The notes under the pieces were generated by a model, which saw only the letters and a program-made list of their open reading frames with translations, had not been told where the DNA came from and did no database searches. 64,000 bases of DNA from Martinezella hainanensis. GTDB taxonomy: Bacteria; Pseudomonadota; Alphaproteobacteria; Rhizobiales; Rhizobiaceae. Position 1 is the stretch's first letter. Each line of letters starts with the position of its first letter. The stretch covers positions 1,116,001 through 1,180,000 of the forward strand of contig NZ_FMAC01000001.1 of the NCBI RefSeq assembly GCF_900094555.1. The letters run 5' to 3'. A program made the translations under genes and the position numbers. This document shows, piece by piece, positions 48,511-57,276 of the stretch.

Positions 48511-49638
48511 ATGACCGAAACAGCCACGCAAAAGCCCGTTCCCGTCACCGTTCTCACCGGTTATCTCGGCGCCGGCAAGACGACGCTGCTGAACCGCATC
48601 CTTTCGGAAAACCACGGCAAGAAATACGCCGTCATCGTCAACGAATTCGGCGAGATCGGCATCGACAACGACCTCATCGTCGAGTCGGACGAAGAAATCT
48701 ACGAAATGAACAATGGTTGCGTCTGCTGCACCGTTCGCGGCGACCTTATCCGCGTCGTCGAGGGCCTGATGCGCCGCCCCGGCCGCTTTGACGGCATCAT
48801 CGTCGAAACCACCGGCCTTGCCGATCCGGTTCCGGTCGCCCAGACCTTCTTCATGGATGACGATGTCCGCGCCAAGACCGAACTCGACGCCGTCGTTGCG
48901 CTCGTCGACGCCAAGCACCTGCCGCTGCGCCTGAAGGACAGCCGCGAGGCCGAAGACCAGATCGCCTTTGCCGATGTCGTCGTCATCAACAAGTCCGATC
49001 TCGTCTCTCCGGAAGAGCTCGCCCAGATCGAGGACATCGTCCGCGCCATCAACCCGGCTGCCCGTGTCTACAAGACGACCCGCTCCGGCGTCGAACTCGC
49101 CCGCGTGCTGAACCAGGGCGCCTTCAATCTAGAACGTGCGCTTGAGAACGATCCACACTTCCTCGAGCATGGCCACGAGGATCATGTCTGCGGCCCGGAT
49201 TGCGATCATCACCATCACGACCATGATCACCATCATCATGGCCACGATCATGACCATCACCACCATGACCATGACCATGACCATGACCATGACCATGATC
49301 ACGACCATCATCACCACGGCCTGTCGCCGATCCACGACGTGACCGTACAGTCGGTTTCGCTGCGTGGCGGCGAGATGAACCCGGAGCGTTTCTTCCCCTG
49401 GGTTCAGAAGGTCACGCAGACGCAGGGGCCGAACATCCTTCGCCTCAAGGGCATCATCGCTTTCAAGGACGATCCGGAGCGCTATGTCGTCCAGGGCGTG
49501 CACATGATCATCGAGGGCGATCATCAGCGCCCCTGGAAAGACGGCGAAAAGCATGAGAGCCGCCTCGTCTTCATCGGCCGCGAACTCGACCGCGAAAAGC
49601 TGGAAGCCAGCTTCAAGGCGTGCGAGGCGTCCGCCTGA
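48511..49638 (+). CDS. CobW/COG0523 GTPase with His-rich loop (zinc chaperone type)
   Basis: The 375-residue G3E GTPase has Walker A GYLGAGKTTLLN at about 16, the metal-binding GCVCCTVRGDL at about 70, the NKSD specificity motif at about 165, and the CobW C-terminal domain at about 290. Between them, about 225-270, lies a very long His/Asp run with over 25 His (see repeat). Such proteins deliver zinc to client enzymes, and bacterial members are often under Zur control. ATG 48511 (GAGGC upstream) is preferred over 48469. A WD40 gene overlaps its stop. Confidence 0.9.
   Translation: MTETATQKPVPVTVLTGYLGAGKTTLLNRILSENHGKKYAVIVNEFGEIGIDNDLIVESDEEIYEMNNGCVCCTVRGDLIRVVEGLMRRPGRFDGIIVETTGLADPVPVAQTFFMDDDVRAKTELDAVVALVDAKHLPLRLKDSREAEDQIAFADVVVINKSDLVSPEELAQIEDIVRAINPAARVYKTTRSGVELARVLNQGAFNLERALENDPHFLEHGHEDHVCGPDCDHHHHDHDHHHHGHDHDHHHHDHDHDHDHDHDHDHHHHGLSPIHDVTVQSVSLRGGEMNPERFFPWVQKVTQTQGPNILRLKGIIAFKDDPERYVVQGVHMIIEGDHQRPWKDGEKHESRLVFIGRELDREKLEASFKACEASA
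49200..49320 (+). repeat. His/Asp-coding tandem repeat in cobW-like gene
   Basis: The DNA is a run of CATGAC/CACCAT-type hexamers, with GACCATGACCAT repeated through 49,266-49,305. It encodes alternating HD and HH runs. Length variation by slippage is likely, and the loop probably stores Zn2+ or Ni2+. Confidence 0.8.
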
Positions 49639-50627
49639 TGCCGACTGTCGCTCCGCTTGATATCGACGGCCATGTTCTGGCCGTCGAATTTTTAGGTGAC
49701 ACCCCCTTCTTCGCCAGCGCCGCCGGCGCGATCCACCGCCTCGAAGGCGGCGAGAAGATCACCGAAGCCCATAAGGGAATGCTGACCTGCATCCGCGATC
49801 CTCATAGCGAGAGCCTGATTTCGGGCGGCGAAGACGGCAAAGTGCTGCGGATCGCGGCCGACGGCAGCGCGACGACGCTCGCCGAAGCGCCACGCAAATG
49901 GATCAGCCAACTTGCGGCCGGTCCGCAGGGTGCCGTCGCCTATTCCTATGGCAAGAGCACCTTCGTACGCCTTTCCGACGGCACGACGAAAGAGTTTGCC
50001 GAGGAGCGCACCGTCGAAGGCATCGCCTTTGCGCCCAAGGGCCTTCGCATCGCCGTTGCCCGGTATAACGGCGTATCGCTGCATTGGGTCGGCATGAGCG
50101 CCCAGCCGGTCAATCTCGAATGGAAGGGCGCCCATACCAGCGTCACCTTCTCACCCGACGGCCAGTTTATCGTCACGACCATGCAGGAAAATGCGCTGCA
50201 TGGCTGGAAGCTGGACACGAAGCCGGGCGCGGAAGCACGCCACATGCGCATGACCGGCTATCCCGCCAAGGTGAAGTCGCTCTCCTGGTCGAACAAGGGC
50301 AAATGGCTTGCCTCTTCGGGTGCTCCCGCGGCGATCGTCTGGCCCTTCCAGGGCAAGGACGGGCCGATGGGCAAGGCGCCGCTCGAACTCGGCACCCGCG
50401 CCAACATCATGGCGACCTCTGTAAAGTTCCATCCCGCCGAGGATATCCTCGCCATCGGCTTCATCGACGGCATGATTCTCGCGGTGCGCCTCGGCGACGC
50501 CAAGGAAGCGCTCTTGCGTCGTCCCGGCAAGGGTGCGATCACATCGATGAGCTGGAGCAAATCCGGCAAGCTGCTCGCCTTCGCCTCGGAAGCCGGCGAT
50601 TGCGGCATCGTCGACGTATCCGGTTAA
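49638..50627 (+). CDS. WD40-repeat protein
   Basis: The 329-residue protein is a beta-propeller with several WD-type blades (GMLTCIRDPHSESLISGGEDG, AHTSVTFSPDGQFIVTT, KSLSWSNKGKWLASSG, SMSWSKSGKLLAFASEAG). No signal peptide or enzymatic domain is seen; it should scaffold proteins. ATG 49638 overlaps the cobW-like stop (TGATG), so the two are translationally coupled. Its role beside a metallochaperone is not known to me. Confidence 0.87.
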   Translation: MPTVAPLDIDGHVLAVEFLGDTPFFASAAGAIHRLEGGEKITEAHKGMLTCIRDPHSESLISGGEDGKVLRIAADGSATTLAEAPRKWISQLAAGPQGAVAYSYGKSTFVRLSDGTTKEFAEERTVEGIAFAPKGLRIAVARYNGVSLHWVGMSAQPVNLEWKGAHTSVTFSPDGQFIVTTMQENALHGWKLDTKPGAEARHMRMTGYPAKVKSLSWSNKGKWLASSGAPAAIVWPFQGKDGPMGKAPLELGTRANIMATSVKFHPAEDILAIGFIDGMILAVRLGDAKEALLRRPGKGAITSMSWSKSGKLLAFASEAGDCGIVDVSG

Positions 50628-50643
50628 GCAGAAAGACAGGGTC

Positions 50644-51459
50644 ATGCCTCAGTCGGGAACGGCAATTGTCGGGAATACGCCTGCGCCAGCCGAAAACGTC
50701 TGGGACGTGATCCGTTGCGAAGCCGCCGAACTGGCGGCGCGCGAGCCGACGCTCGCCGCGGTGCTGCAGGCGCAATTGCTCACCGGAAGCTCCAATGCCG
50801 AGAGCCTTGCCAAGGTGCTGGCCGCCCGGCTCTGCGTCGTCAGGATCGAGCATGGCGACATGCTGTCGCTGCTGTCGGACGTGCTGACGCGATATCCCGC
50901 CATCCTGCAGGCGACCGAAGCGGATCTCGTTGCCGTGCGAACCCGCGACCCCGCCTGCACCACCTATCTGCACGCGCTTTTGAACCTGAAGGGCTTCCAT
51001 GCCCTGCAGACGCACCGCATCGCCCATGCCCTCTGGACAGAGGGCCGCACGGAAATTGCCAGCTGGCTATCCAACCTCGTTTCGCTCGTCTTCGGCCCGG
51101 ATATTCACCCGGCCGCGAAGATCGGCACATCGATCATGCTCGATCATGGCTCCGGCATCGTCATCGGCGAAACGGCCGTTATCGAGGATGAGGTCTCCAT
51201 CCTGCAGAACGTTACCCTCGGCGGCACCGGCAAGGAAAGCGGTGACCGTCACCCGAAGATCCGCCACGGCGTCATGATCGGCGCCGGCGCCAAGATCCTC
51301 GGCAACATCGAAGTCGGCGCCTTCAGCAAGGTCGCCGCCGGCAGCGTCGTTGTGAAGCCCGTTCCCCCACACTGCACGGTTGCCGGCGTACCCGCCGTGG
51401 TCGTCCGTATCCATCGCGCCGATGAAATTCCGGCCGAGACGATGGATCAGAATATTTAA
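50644..51459 (+). CDS. cysE: Serine O-acetyltransferase
   Basis: This 271-residue left-handed beta-helix acetyltransferase makes O-acetylserine for cysteine synthesis. The N-terminal helical domain precedes the hexapeptide repeat region with catalytic His in LDHGSGIVIGETAVIED and in GDRHPKIRHGVMIGAGAKIL. The C-terminus lacks the extended Ile-terminated tail typical of feedback-inhibited CysE, although it does end in I (MDQNI). It is 16 nt after the WD40 gene on the same strand, so this may be a zinc-starvation paralogue rather than the housekeeping copy. Confidence 0.9.
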   Translation: MPQSGTAIVGNTPAPAENVWDVIRCEAAELAAREPTLAAVLQAQLLTGSSNAESLAKVLAARLCVVRIEHGDMLSLLSDVLTRYPAILQATEADLVAVRTRDPACTTYLHALLNLKGFHALQTHRIAHALWTEGRTEIASWLSNLVSLVFGPDIHPAAKIGTSIMLDHGSGIVIGETAVIEDEVSILQNVTLGGTGKESGDRHPKIRHGVMIGAGAKILGNIEVGAFSKVAAGSVVVKPVPPHCTVAGVPAVVVRIHRADEIPAETMDQNI

Positions 51460-51482
51460 TCTTCCTATTTGGGTGACCGGGG

Positions 51483-51543
51483 CCGCCTCGTCCTTCGAGG
51501 CATTTCTACGCTTCGCTCCGAAATGCACCTCAGGATGAGGCGG
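51483..51543. repeat. Nested palindromic repeat
   Basis: CCGCCTCGTCCT (51483-51494) pairs with AGGATGAGGCGG (51532-51543, one G-T wobble), and inside it GCATTTC (51500-51506) pairs with GAAATGC (51520-51526). This cruciform style is common in rhizobial intergenic DNA. It lies 24 nt after the cysE stop and could also end the transcript. Confidence 0.65.
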
Positions 51544-51591
51544 AGCAGGCCGACAACGCCCTAGGCCACAGCCCAAACGGCAGAGACTAGC

Positions 51592-51646
51592 CCTCATGGT
51601 AAGGAGACCCATTGGGCCGTCTCGAACCACGAGGGCGGGTGGAGGC
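51592..51646. repeat. Second palindromic intergenic repeat
   Basis: CCCTCATGG at the start pairs (one mismatch) with CCACGAGGG, and the AAGGAGACCCATTGGGCCGT core is typical of a widespread alphaproteobacterial intergenic repeat. No gene fits in 51,460-51,880. The rest holds the candidate Pho box. Confidence 0.5.
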
Positions 51647-51786
51647 CCCAGCCGTGACATAAGGTAGCATCGCCACTTTTCCCGACAGACGCTCTCCGTT
51701 GGTCATCGGCCGCCACTGCGGAATCAGCCCTTTGTCGCCCCCATGCTCGACAAAAGCGATATCCCCTCTCCGCACCCTTCATGGAA

Positions 51787-51804
51787 CTGTCATACTCCGT
51801 TGAT
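51787..51804 (+). promoter_or_regulatory. Candidate Pho box
   Basis: CTGTCAT (51787-51793), a 4-nt spacer and CGTTGAT (51798-51804) match the tandem PhoB half-sites at 7 of 7 and 4 of 7. It lies 76 nt before the phospholipase C-like gene, whose family is commonly phosphate-starvation induced. Confidence 0.4.
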
Positions 51805-51880
51805 AGCTCGAAAGGGTTCTCTATGCCCGGCGTGGCGCAAATGCGCCGGAGCAATGCCCCCACTCGAAGAGGATATGACG

Positions 51881-53509
51881 ATGACCAGTTTTTCACGTCG
51901 CGCCGCCCTTGCAACCGGCAGCGCGCTTAGTCTTGTTTTGCTCTGTTCCACCGCCGTTGCCGCTGACTTAAGCCCGGCACCGAATACCGCGACCCCCATC
52001 AAGCATCTTGTCGTTATCTTCCAGGAAAACGTCTCCTTCGACCATTATTTCGCGACCTACCCCAAGGCCGCAAATGTCGCTGGCGAGCCCGCATTCAAGG
52101 CCTCCGACAACACGCCGGCCGATATCAACACGCTCGCCAATGCCGGTCTTCTCGACACAAATCCGAACAAGACCAACACGGCCAACGGCGCCGATGCGGC
52201 GGCCCCCTTCCGGCTCGACCGCACGCAGGCCGCAACCCAGTCGCAGAACCACGGCTATACCGCCGAGCAGGCCGCCTACAACAACTTCGCCATGGACCTT
52301 TTCCCCGCCAATACCGGCAAGGGCACCAAGGGTGCGGCCGGTGCCTTTGGCACGAAAGGGCAGGTCATGGGCTATTATGATGGCAACACCGTCACGGCCT
52401 ACTGGAACTATGCCCAGCACTATGCGCTGAGCGACAATTCCTTCTCCACCAATTTCGGCCCCTCGACCCCCGGCGCGCTGAACCTGATCTCCGGCCAGAC
52501 CAACGGCGTCATCCTGCCTCCCGGCTATACGCTGGAGAGCGATGGCACCTATTCCAAGGGCCGCATCGTGCCTGATGGCAATGGCGGCTGGACTGCGATC
52601 AGCGATTTCGACCCGACCGGCGACGTCTGCTCGGTCGGCCAGACAGCGCTGATGTACGGCAAGAACATCGGCGACATGCTGAACGAGCACAAGATCACCT
52701 GGGGCTTCTTCGAAGGTGGCTTCGATCTGACGCAGACCAATCCGGACGGCACGGCGGCCTGCAAGCGCGCAACCACCTCGACCGTCACCAAGGTCAATAG
52801 CGCCGATTACATCCCGCATCACCAGCCGTTCCAGTACTACGCCTCGACCGCCAACCCGACGCACGCACGCCCGTCCTCCGTCGCCGCAATCGGCACCACC
52901 GACGCAGCCAATCACCAGTATGACATGACGGACTTCTACGCAGCCCTGAAGAACGGCAACATGCCGACTGTCAGCTTCCTGAAGGCACCCGCTTATCAGG
53001 ACGGCCATGCCGGCTATTCCGATCCGCTCGACGAGCAGGAGTTCGTGACGCAGGTGGTCAACACCGTGCAGAATTCGCCGGATTGGAAGGATACCGCGAT
53101 CATCGTCCTCTATGACGATTCCGATGGCTGGTATGACCATGCCCATGCAGTCATCAATCCGTCGAAACTCCCGGTCAAGGGCTACGACGTGCTGAGCGGC
53201 GACAGCTGCTCCACCGGCACGGCGCTGCCTGGTGTCAACGGCCTGCCGGCGCAGGGACGTTGCGGTTATGGCACACGCCAGCCGCTGCTCGTCATCTCGC
53301 CCTATGCCAAGGTCAACTTCGTCGACCATACGCTCACCGACCAGACCTCCGTCATGCGTTTCATCGAGGACAACTGGATGGCCGGCGCCCGCCTCGGCGG
53401 CGGCTCCTTCGATGTGCTCTCGGGCTCGCTGAACAACATGTTCGACTGGTCCAAGGGGGACGCGCCGAAGCTGATCCTCGATCCGAAGACCGGCAACCAG
53501 GCATCGTGA
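51881..53509 (+). CDS. Secreted phospholipase C / acid phosphatase-like phosphoesterase
   Basis: The 542-residue enzyme starts with a likely twin-arginine signal (SFSRRAALATGSALSLVLL, cleavage after AVAA). The AcpA/phospholipase C family nucleophile region is visible (VVIFQENVSFDHYFATYP), with the later metal-binding YDDSDGWYDHAH and the phospho-site PFQYYAST. It would release phosphate from lipids or esters in the periplasm. I prefer ATG 51881 (AAGAGG at 8 nt); an ATG at 51875 is too close to it. A di-haem peroxidase gene follows 19 nt on, in the same operon. Confidence 0.88.
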   Translation: MTSFSRRAALATGSALSLVLLCSTAVAADLSPAPNTATPIKHLVVIFQENVSFDHYFATYPKAANVAGEPAFKASDNTPADINTLANAGLLDTNPNKTNTANGADAAAPFRLDRTQAATQSQNHGYTAEQAAYNNFAMDLFPANTGKGTKGAAGAFGTKGQVMGYYDGNTVTAYWNYAQHYALSDNSFSTNFGPSTPGALNLISGQTNGVILPPGYTLESDGTYSKGRIVPDGNGGWTAISDFDPTGDVCSVGQTALMYGKNIGDMLNEHKITWGFFEGGFDLTQTNPDGTAACKRATTSTVTKVNSADYIPHHQPFQYYASTANPTHARPSSVAAIGTTDAANHQYDMTDFYAALKNGNMPTVSFLKAPAYQDGHAGYSDPLDEQEFVTQVVNTVQNSPDWKDTAIIVLYDDSDGWYDHAHAVINPSKLPVKGYDVLSGDSCSTGTALPGVNGLPAQGRCGYGTRQPLLVISPYAKVNFVDHTLTDQTSVMRFIEDNWMAGARLGGGSFDVLSGSLNNMFDWSKGDAPKLILDPKTGNQAS

Positions 53510-53528
53510 CACCGGAAGGGAGACGGAA

Positions 53529-54911
53529 ATGCGCGTGACCTACCGCCGTCTCCTGCCGCTCCTCGCACTCGCGGGCCTCTCGCTCGCGGGTGCGGCTGTC
53601 GGCATGGCAAGCGAACCCGCCACCAATGCTTCGGCGACGGATGGCTATGACGACCAGGCACCGTTAAGTGCGGTGGCCCAGCTCGGCAAACGACTGTTCT
53701 TCGATCCGTCGCTCTCCGGCGGAGGCCAGATGTCCTGCGCCACTTGCCATGATCCTGCCAACCACTACGCGCCCGCCAACGGCCTCGCCGTCCAGCTCGG
53801 CGGCCCACATCTCGACCAGCCCGGCATCCGCGCCGTGCCGAGCCTTGCCTACAAAATGTCGACACCATCCTTCTCGATCGGCGAGGAAAGCGCTGCCGAC
53901 GAAGCCGCGGAAGCCTCGCCGATGACGGAAGCTTCCGGCGTGGCTCTGGCCAATGCTCCCGCCACCGTTGCCGGTCCGCTGACGGCACAGGCCGTCGTCA
54001 AGGCCGATGCGGCCGCTGCAGCAAACCTCGTGCCGCAGGGCGGCATGTTCTGGGATGGACGTGTCGATTCGCTGGAAGAACAGGCCCTGCAGCCGATGAT
54101 CTCGCCCTTTGAAATGGCGAATCCCGATGCGGCGACCGTCTATGCCAAATTGAAGAAAGGCTACGGCAAGGAGATTTCGGCGCTCTTCGGCGATAATGTC
54201 GCCAACGATCAGGACATGATGATTTCGGAAATCGGCTTCGCGCTCGCCCGCTATCAGGTGGAGGAACGCTCCTTCCATCCCTATACGAGCAAGTATGATT
54301 ACTACCTGCGCGGCAAGGCGGTGCTGACGGATGCGGAAGCCAGGGGATTGAAGCTGTTCGACGATGCGAACAAGGGCAATTGCGCCTCCTGCCATCTCGA
54401 CAAGATGATCGGCGACGGACAGATGCCGAATTTCACCGATTTCGAGTTCGAAGCCCTCGGCGCGCCGCGCAACCCGGCCATTCCGGCCAATGCAGATGCG
54501 CATTACTATGACACCGGCATTTGCGGGCCGCTGCGCAACGACACCTATTCCGCCCAGCAGCAGAATTGCGGGCTCTTCAAGACGCCGACGCTGCGCAACG
54601 TCGCAACCCGTCATGTCTTCTTCCACAATGGCGTCTACCGCACGCTGGAGGATGTCACCCGCTTCTACGTCAAGCGCGACACCAATCCGGAGGAAATCTA
54701 TCCGAAGGATGCGAGCGGCAAAGTGCTGAAATATAATGACCTGCCAGCCCAATATCAGGCCAATATCGATGTCATCGACGTGCCGATGAACCGCAAGCTC
54801 GGCGATGCCCCTGCTCTGAACGATGCCGAGATCGCCGATGTCGTCGCCTTCCTGACGACGCTGACGGATGGCTACGATCCGGCGAAGGACAGCGTGAAGG
54901 CAGCCAAATAA
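53529..54911 (+). CDS. Di-haem cytochrome c peroxidase, MauG-like
   Basis: This 460-residue periplasmic protein has a signal peptide (MRVTYRRLLPLLALAGLSLA) and two CXXCH sites: CATCH at about 70 and CASCH at about 287. The first follows LFFDPSLSGGGQMS, typical of the peroxidase family. Between them sits an unusual Ala/Glu-rich insert (residues about 115-175). GGGAG precedes the start. Being immediately after a secreted phosphoesterase is unusual; it might oxidise or activate that protein, but nothing proves it. Confidence 0.9.
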   Translation: MRVTYRRLLPLLALAGLSLAGAAVGMASEPATNASATDGYDDQAPLSAVAQLGKRLFFDPSLSGGGQMSCATCHDPANHYAPANGLAVQLGGPHLDQPGIRAVPSLAYKMSTPSFSIGEESAADEAAEASPMTEASGVALANAPATVAGPLTAQAVVKADAAAAANLVPQGGMFWDGRVDSLEEQALQPMISPFEMANPDAATVYAKLKKGYGKEISALFGDNVANDQDMMISEIGFALARYQVEERSFHPYTSKYDYYLRGKAVLTDAEARGLKLFDDANKGNCASCHLDKMIGDGQMPNFTDFEFEALGAPRNPAIPANADAHYYDTGICGPLRNDTYSAQQQNCGLFKTPTLRNVATRHVFFHNGVYRTLEDVTRFYVKRDTNPEEIYPKDASGKVLKYNDLPAQYQANIDVIDVPMNRKLGDAPALNDAEIADVVAFLTTLTDGYDPAKDSVKAAK

Positions 54912-54915
54912 AAGA

Positions 54916-54945
54916 GCCTCCGCCCGAACGGGCGAAGGCCTTCTA
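54916..54945 (+). terminator. Weak terminator after the peroxidase gene
   Basis: GCCTCCGCCC and GGGCGAAGGC (54916-54925 with 54930-54939) pair with one mismatch across GAAC, 5 nt after the stop, and only CTTCT follows. It could also serve the converging GNAT gene. Confidence 0.45.
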
Positions 54946-54968
54946 TGCTTCAGGAAAGTTTGTGCGCC

Positions 54969-55559
54969 TTATGCGGCCTTTGATATCGGCGGCTGGGCAA
55001 GCTTGCGGCCGCTGGCAACGATGATGCCGACAGCGCCATCAAGCCAGCCGTCCTTCAGCTCGAGCGCGAGGAAGCGATCGCGCTGGAACGGACCCGGCAT
55101 GACGAGATGGCGGGCCTTGGATGCAAAGAAACCGAAGCGCTCGTAATAAGGCGCATCGCCGACGAGCAGGATCGCACCATGGCCACGCTTCTTGGCTTCC
55201 ATGATGGCGGCGCGCATCAGCGCCGAGCCGATGCCCTTGCCTTCATAAGCAGGATCGATCGCCAGCGGGCCGAGCAGCAGCGCTTCGACCGGGCGCGTCT
55301 CGCGATCGACGCCGGCTTCGACGTTCCACAGGCGAACGGTGCCGATGACATGGCCGGCGCGATCGCGCGCGACCAGCGCCAGGCCTTCGGCCGGCACGCG
55401 GCCCTGGCGCAGCTTTTCGGACGACTTCTTGCGGCGGTCGGGACCCATGGCACGATCCAGCAGGTTTTCGCGCGCAACGACATCGCCTGCATTTTCCAGG
55501 TCGAGAGTGAATGTGGACGGCGCAAAGAATGCGCGGACAGAATCAAGAACAGCGGCCAT
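54969..55559 (-). CDS. GNAT-family N-acetyltransferase
   Basis: This 196-residue GNAT fold protein has the acetyl-CoA pyrophosphate loop at AIDPAYEGKGIGSALMRAAI (about 105-125) and the downstream GAILLVGDAPYYERFGFFA segment. N- and C-terminal pieces are basic. The acceptor is unknown. GGGAGG lies 7 nt upstream of the start. It converges with the peroxidase operon. Confidence 0.85.
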   Translation of the reverse strand: MAAVLDSVRAFFAPSTFTLDLENAGDVVARENLLDRAMGPDRRKKSSEKLRQGRVPAEGLALVARDRAGHVIGTVRLWNVEAGVDRETRPVEALLLGPLAIDPAYEGKGIGSALMRAAIMEAKKRGHGAILLVGDAPYYERFGFFASKARHLVMPGPFQRDRFLALELKDGWLDGAVGIIVASGRKLAQPPISKAA

Positions 55560-55672
55560 CTCGGCCTCCCGTGCCCAATACCGTTATCAGCGGTGGTGAC
55601 GAACTATTGTGAGGGTGCCGCCCCGGCTGGCTACGGGGGCAGCTTTGTCGAACTTTGGGGCCTTACCGGACC

Positions 55673-56806
55673 TTAGATGATGTAGGCCTTCAGCGGATCG
55701 AAACCGTTGAACGCCACAGCCGAATAGGTCGTGGTATAGGCGCCGGTGCCTTCGATCAAGACCTCGTCGCCGATGGTGAGCGACACCGGCAGCGGATAGA
55801 GGTTCTTCTCGTAGAGCACGTCGGCCGAATCACAGGTCGGGCCGGCAATGACACAGGGCTCCATCTCGTCGCCGTCGCGCTCCGTGCGGATCGGGTAGCG
55901 GATCGCCTCGTCCATGGTTTCGGCGAGACCGCCGAACTTGCCGATGTCGAGGAACACCCAGCGAGCAGCATCGTTGTCCGACTTCTTGGAAATCAGGACG
56001 ACTTCCGCCTTGATCACGCCGGCATTGCCGACCATGCCGCGGCCCGGCTCGATGATCGTGTGCGGGATCTGGTTGCCGAAATGGGCGCGCAGAGACGCAA
56101 AGATCGCCTTGCCATAGGCTTCGGCCGAGGGAACGTCGCGCAGGTACTTGGTCGGGAAACCGCCGCCCATGTTGACCATCTGCAGGTGGATGCCCTGCTT
56201 GGCGAGCGAAACGAAGACGCGCTTGGCATCGGCAAGAGCATCGTCCCAGGCATCGACCTTGGTCATCTGCGAGCCGACGTGGAAAGACACGCCGTAGGAT
56301 TCCAGACCCAGCTGATGAGCATAGACGAGAACGTCGACAGCCATCTGCGGGACGCAGCCGAACTTGCGCGACAGCGGCCATTCGGCACCTTCGCCGTCCG
56401 TCAGGACGCGGCAGAATACACGGGCGCCCGGAGCGGCACGGGAAATCTTCTCGACTTCCTCGTGGCTGTCGACGGCGAAGAGGTTGATACCGAGTGCATG
56501 CGCACGGGCGATATCGCGCTCCTTCTTGATCGTGTTGCCATAGGAAATACGTGCAGCCGTCGCACCGGCATCGAGCGCCATTTCGATTTCGGCGACGGAC
56601 GCGCAATCGAAGTTGGAGCCGAGGCTTGCGAGCAGGCGCAGCACTTCCGGAGCCGGGTTGGCCTTGACGGCGTAGTAGATGGCGCTGTCCGGCATGGCAT
56701 GACGGAAGGCGTGAAAATTGTCGCGGACGACGTCGAGATCGACCACCAGGCAAGGACCGTCCGGACGTCGGGTAGCGAGGAAATCGCGAATACGTTGCGT
56801 GGTCAT
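55673..56806 (-). CDS. odc: Ornithine/lysine decarboxylase, fold type III
   Basis: The 377-residue PLP enzyme makes putrescine from ornithine (or cadaverine from lysine). The PLP Lys is in YYAVKANP at residue 48, EPGRGMVGNAG binds the phosphate, and the active-site Cys is in AGPTCDSADVL near 324. The length and alanine-racemase-like barrel match the eukaryote-type ODC that alphaproteobacteria use. The gene has a 434-nt leader on its 5' side, with GAAAGGGAA just before the ATG. It is divergent from a LysR gene. Confidence 0.93.
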   Translation of the reverse strand: MTTQRIRDFLATRRPDGPCLVVDLDVVRDNFHAFRHAMPDSAIYYAVKANPAPEVLRLLASLGSNFDCASVAEIEMALDAGATAARISYGNTIKKERDIARAHALGINLFAVDSHEEVEKISRAAPGARVFCRVLTDGEGAEWPLSRKFGCVPQMAVDVLVYAHQLGLESYGVSFHVGSQMTKVDAWDDALADAKRVFVSLAKQGIHLQMVNMGGGFPTKYLRDVPSAEAYGKAIFASLRAHFGNQIPHTIIEPGRGMVGNAGVIKAEVVLISKKSDNDAARWVFLDIGKFGGLAETMDEAIRYPIRTERDGDEMEPCVIAGPTCDSADVLYEKNLYPLPVSLTIGDEVLIEGTGAYTTTYSAVAFNGFDPLKAYII

Positions 56807-57240
56807 GTCAATTCCCTTTCAATTCCAAAGGCTCCGGGGAAAACCCAGAGGACAAAGGGCGACGCTCATTCGCTTAGGAACCAGCCGGTGGAGACCCCGG
56901 TACCATGCAAATGCGCGAAGCGCGGATGATGAACCAGTGCCGCAAGCGGCGCTAATTCGCTTTGTCTGCCATGGATTGGAGGGAAGATCCCAACCGCACT
57001 TCCGGCAATGAAGGTGTGCCTCTTCAGTAACCCCGGCTGATGGAAAGCCGGGAGAGAACAAAAAGGCCCGCACCGTCGTTGCTTCAGATGTCCTCGCATT
57101 TTCCGGTTGGCCGGAATAGCGACTGGAGGGGTTAATTCCAGGTACCTTACCGATGACCTCACCTAATCGAGGGTCGGCGGACACCCACGGGCACGTGCGA
57201 CTTTGGGCTGATCGGGAAATAGGAATATTCGCCGTAATAA
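56807..57240 (-). promoter_or_regulatory. Long structured leader of odc, candidate speF motif
   Basis: On the odc strand this 430-nt region has several stems, including CCCGGCT-AGCCGGG (about 57,031-57,051) and stems around GGTACCGGGGTC. The speF RNA motif was described upstream of ornithine decarboxylase genes in alphaproteobacteria, and this position and gene fit. I did not match the motif's conserved bases one by one. The frame at 56,819-57,244 is judged a by-product, not a leader protein. Confidence 0.5.
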
Positions 57241-57276
57241 TCAAGAAAATTTTTCAGCCATGCCCGAAAAAAATAA

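Noticed and set aside
49200..49320. CRISPR-like or minisatellite array
   Set aside because: Short hexamer repeats encode an in-frame His/Asp loop within an intact gene.
51968..53512. 514-residue antisense frame opposite the phosphoesterase
   Set aside because: Gly/Arg-rich, no motif, and opposite an enzyme with an intact active-site region.
55655..56929. 424-residue plus-strand frame opposite odc
   Set aside because: Shadow of odc; repetitive charged composition and no motif.
56819..57244. 141-residue frame in the odc leader
   Set aside because: Arg/Ser-rich, no Shine-Dalgarno, and better explained as structured leader RNA.
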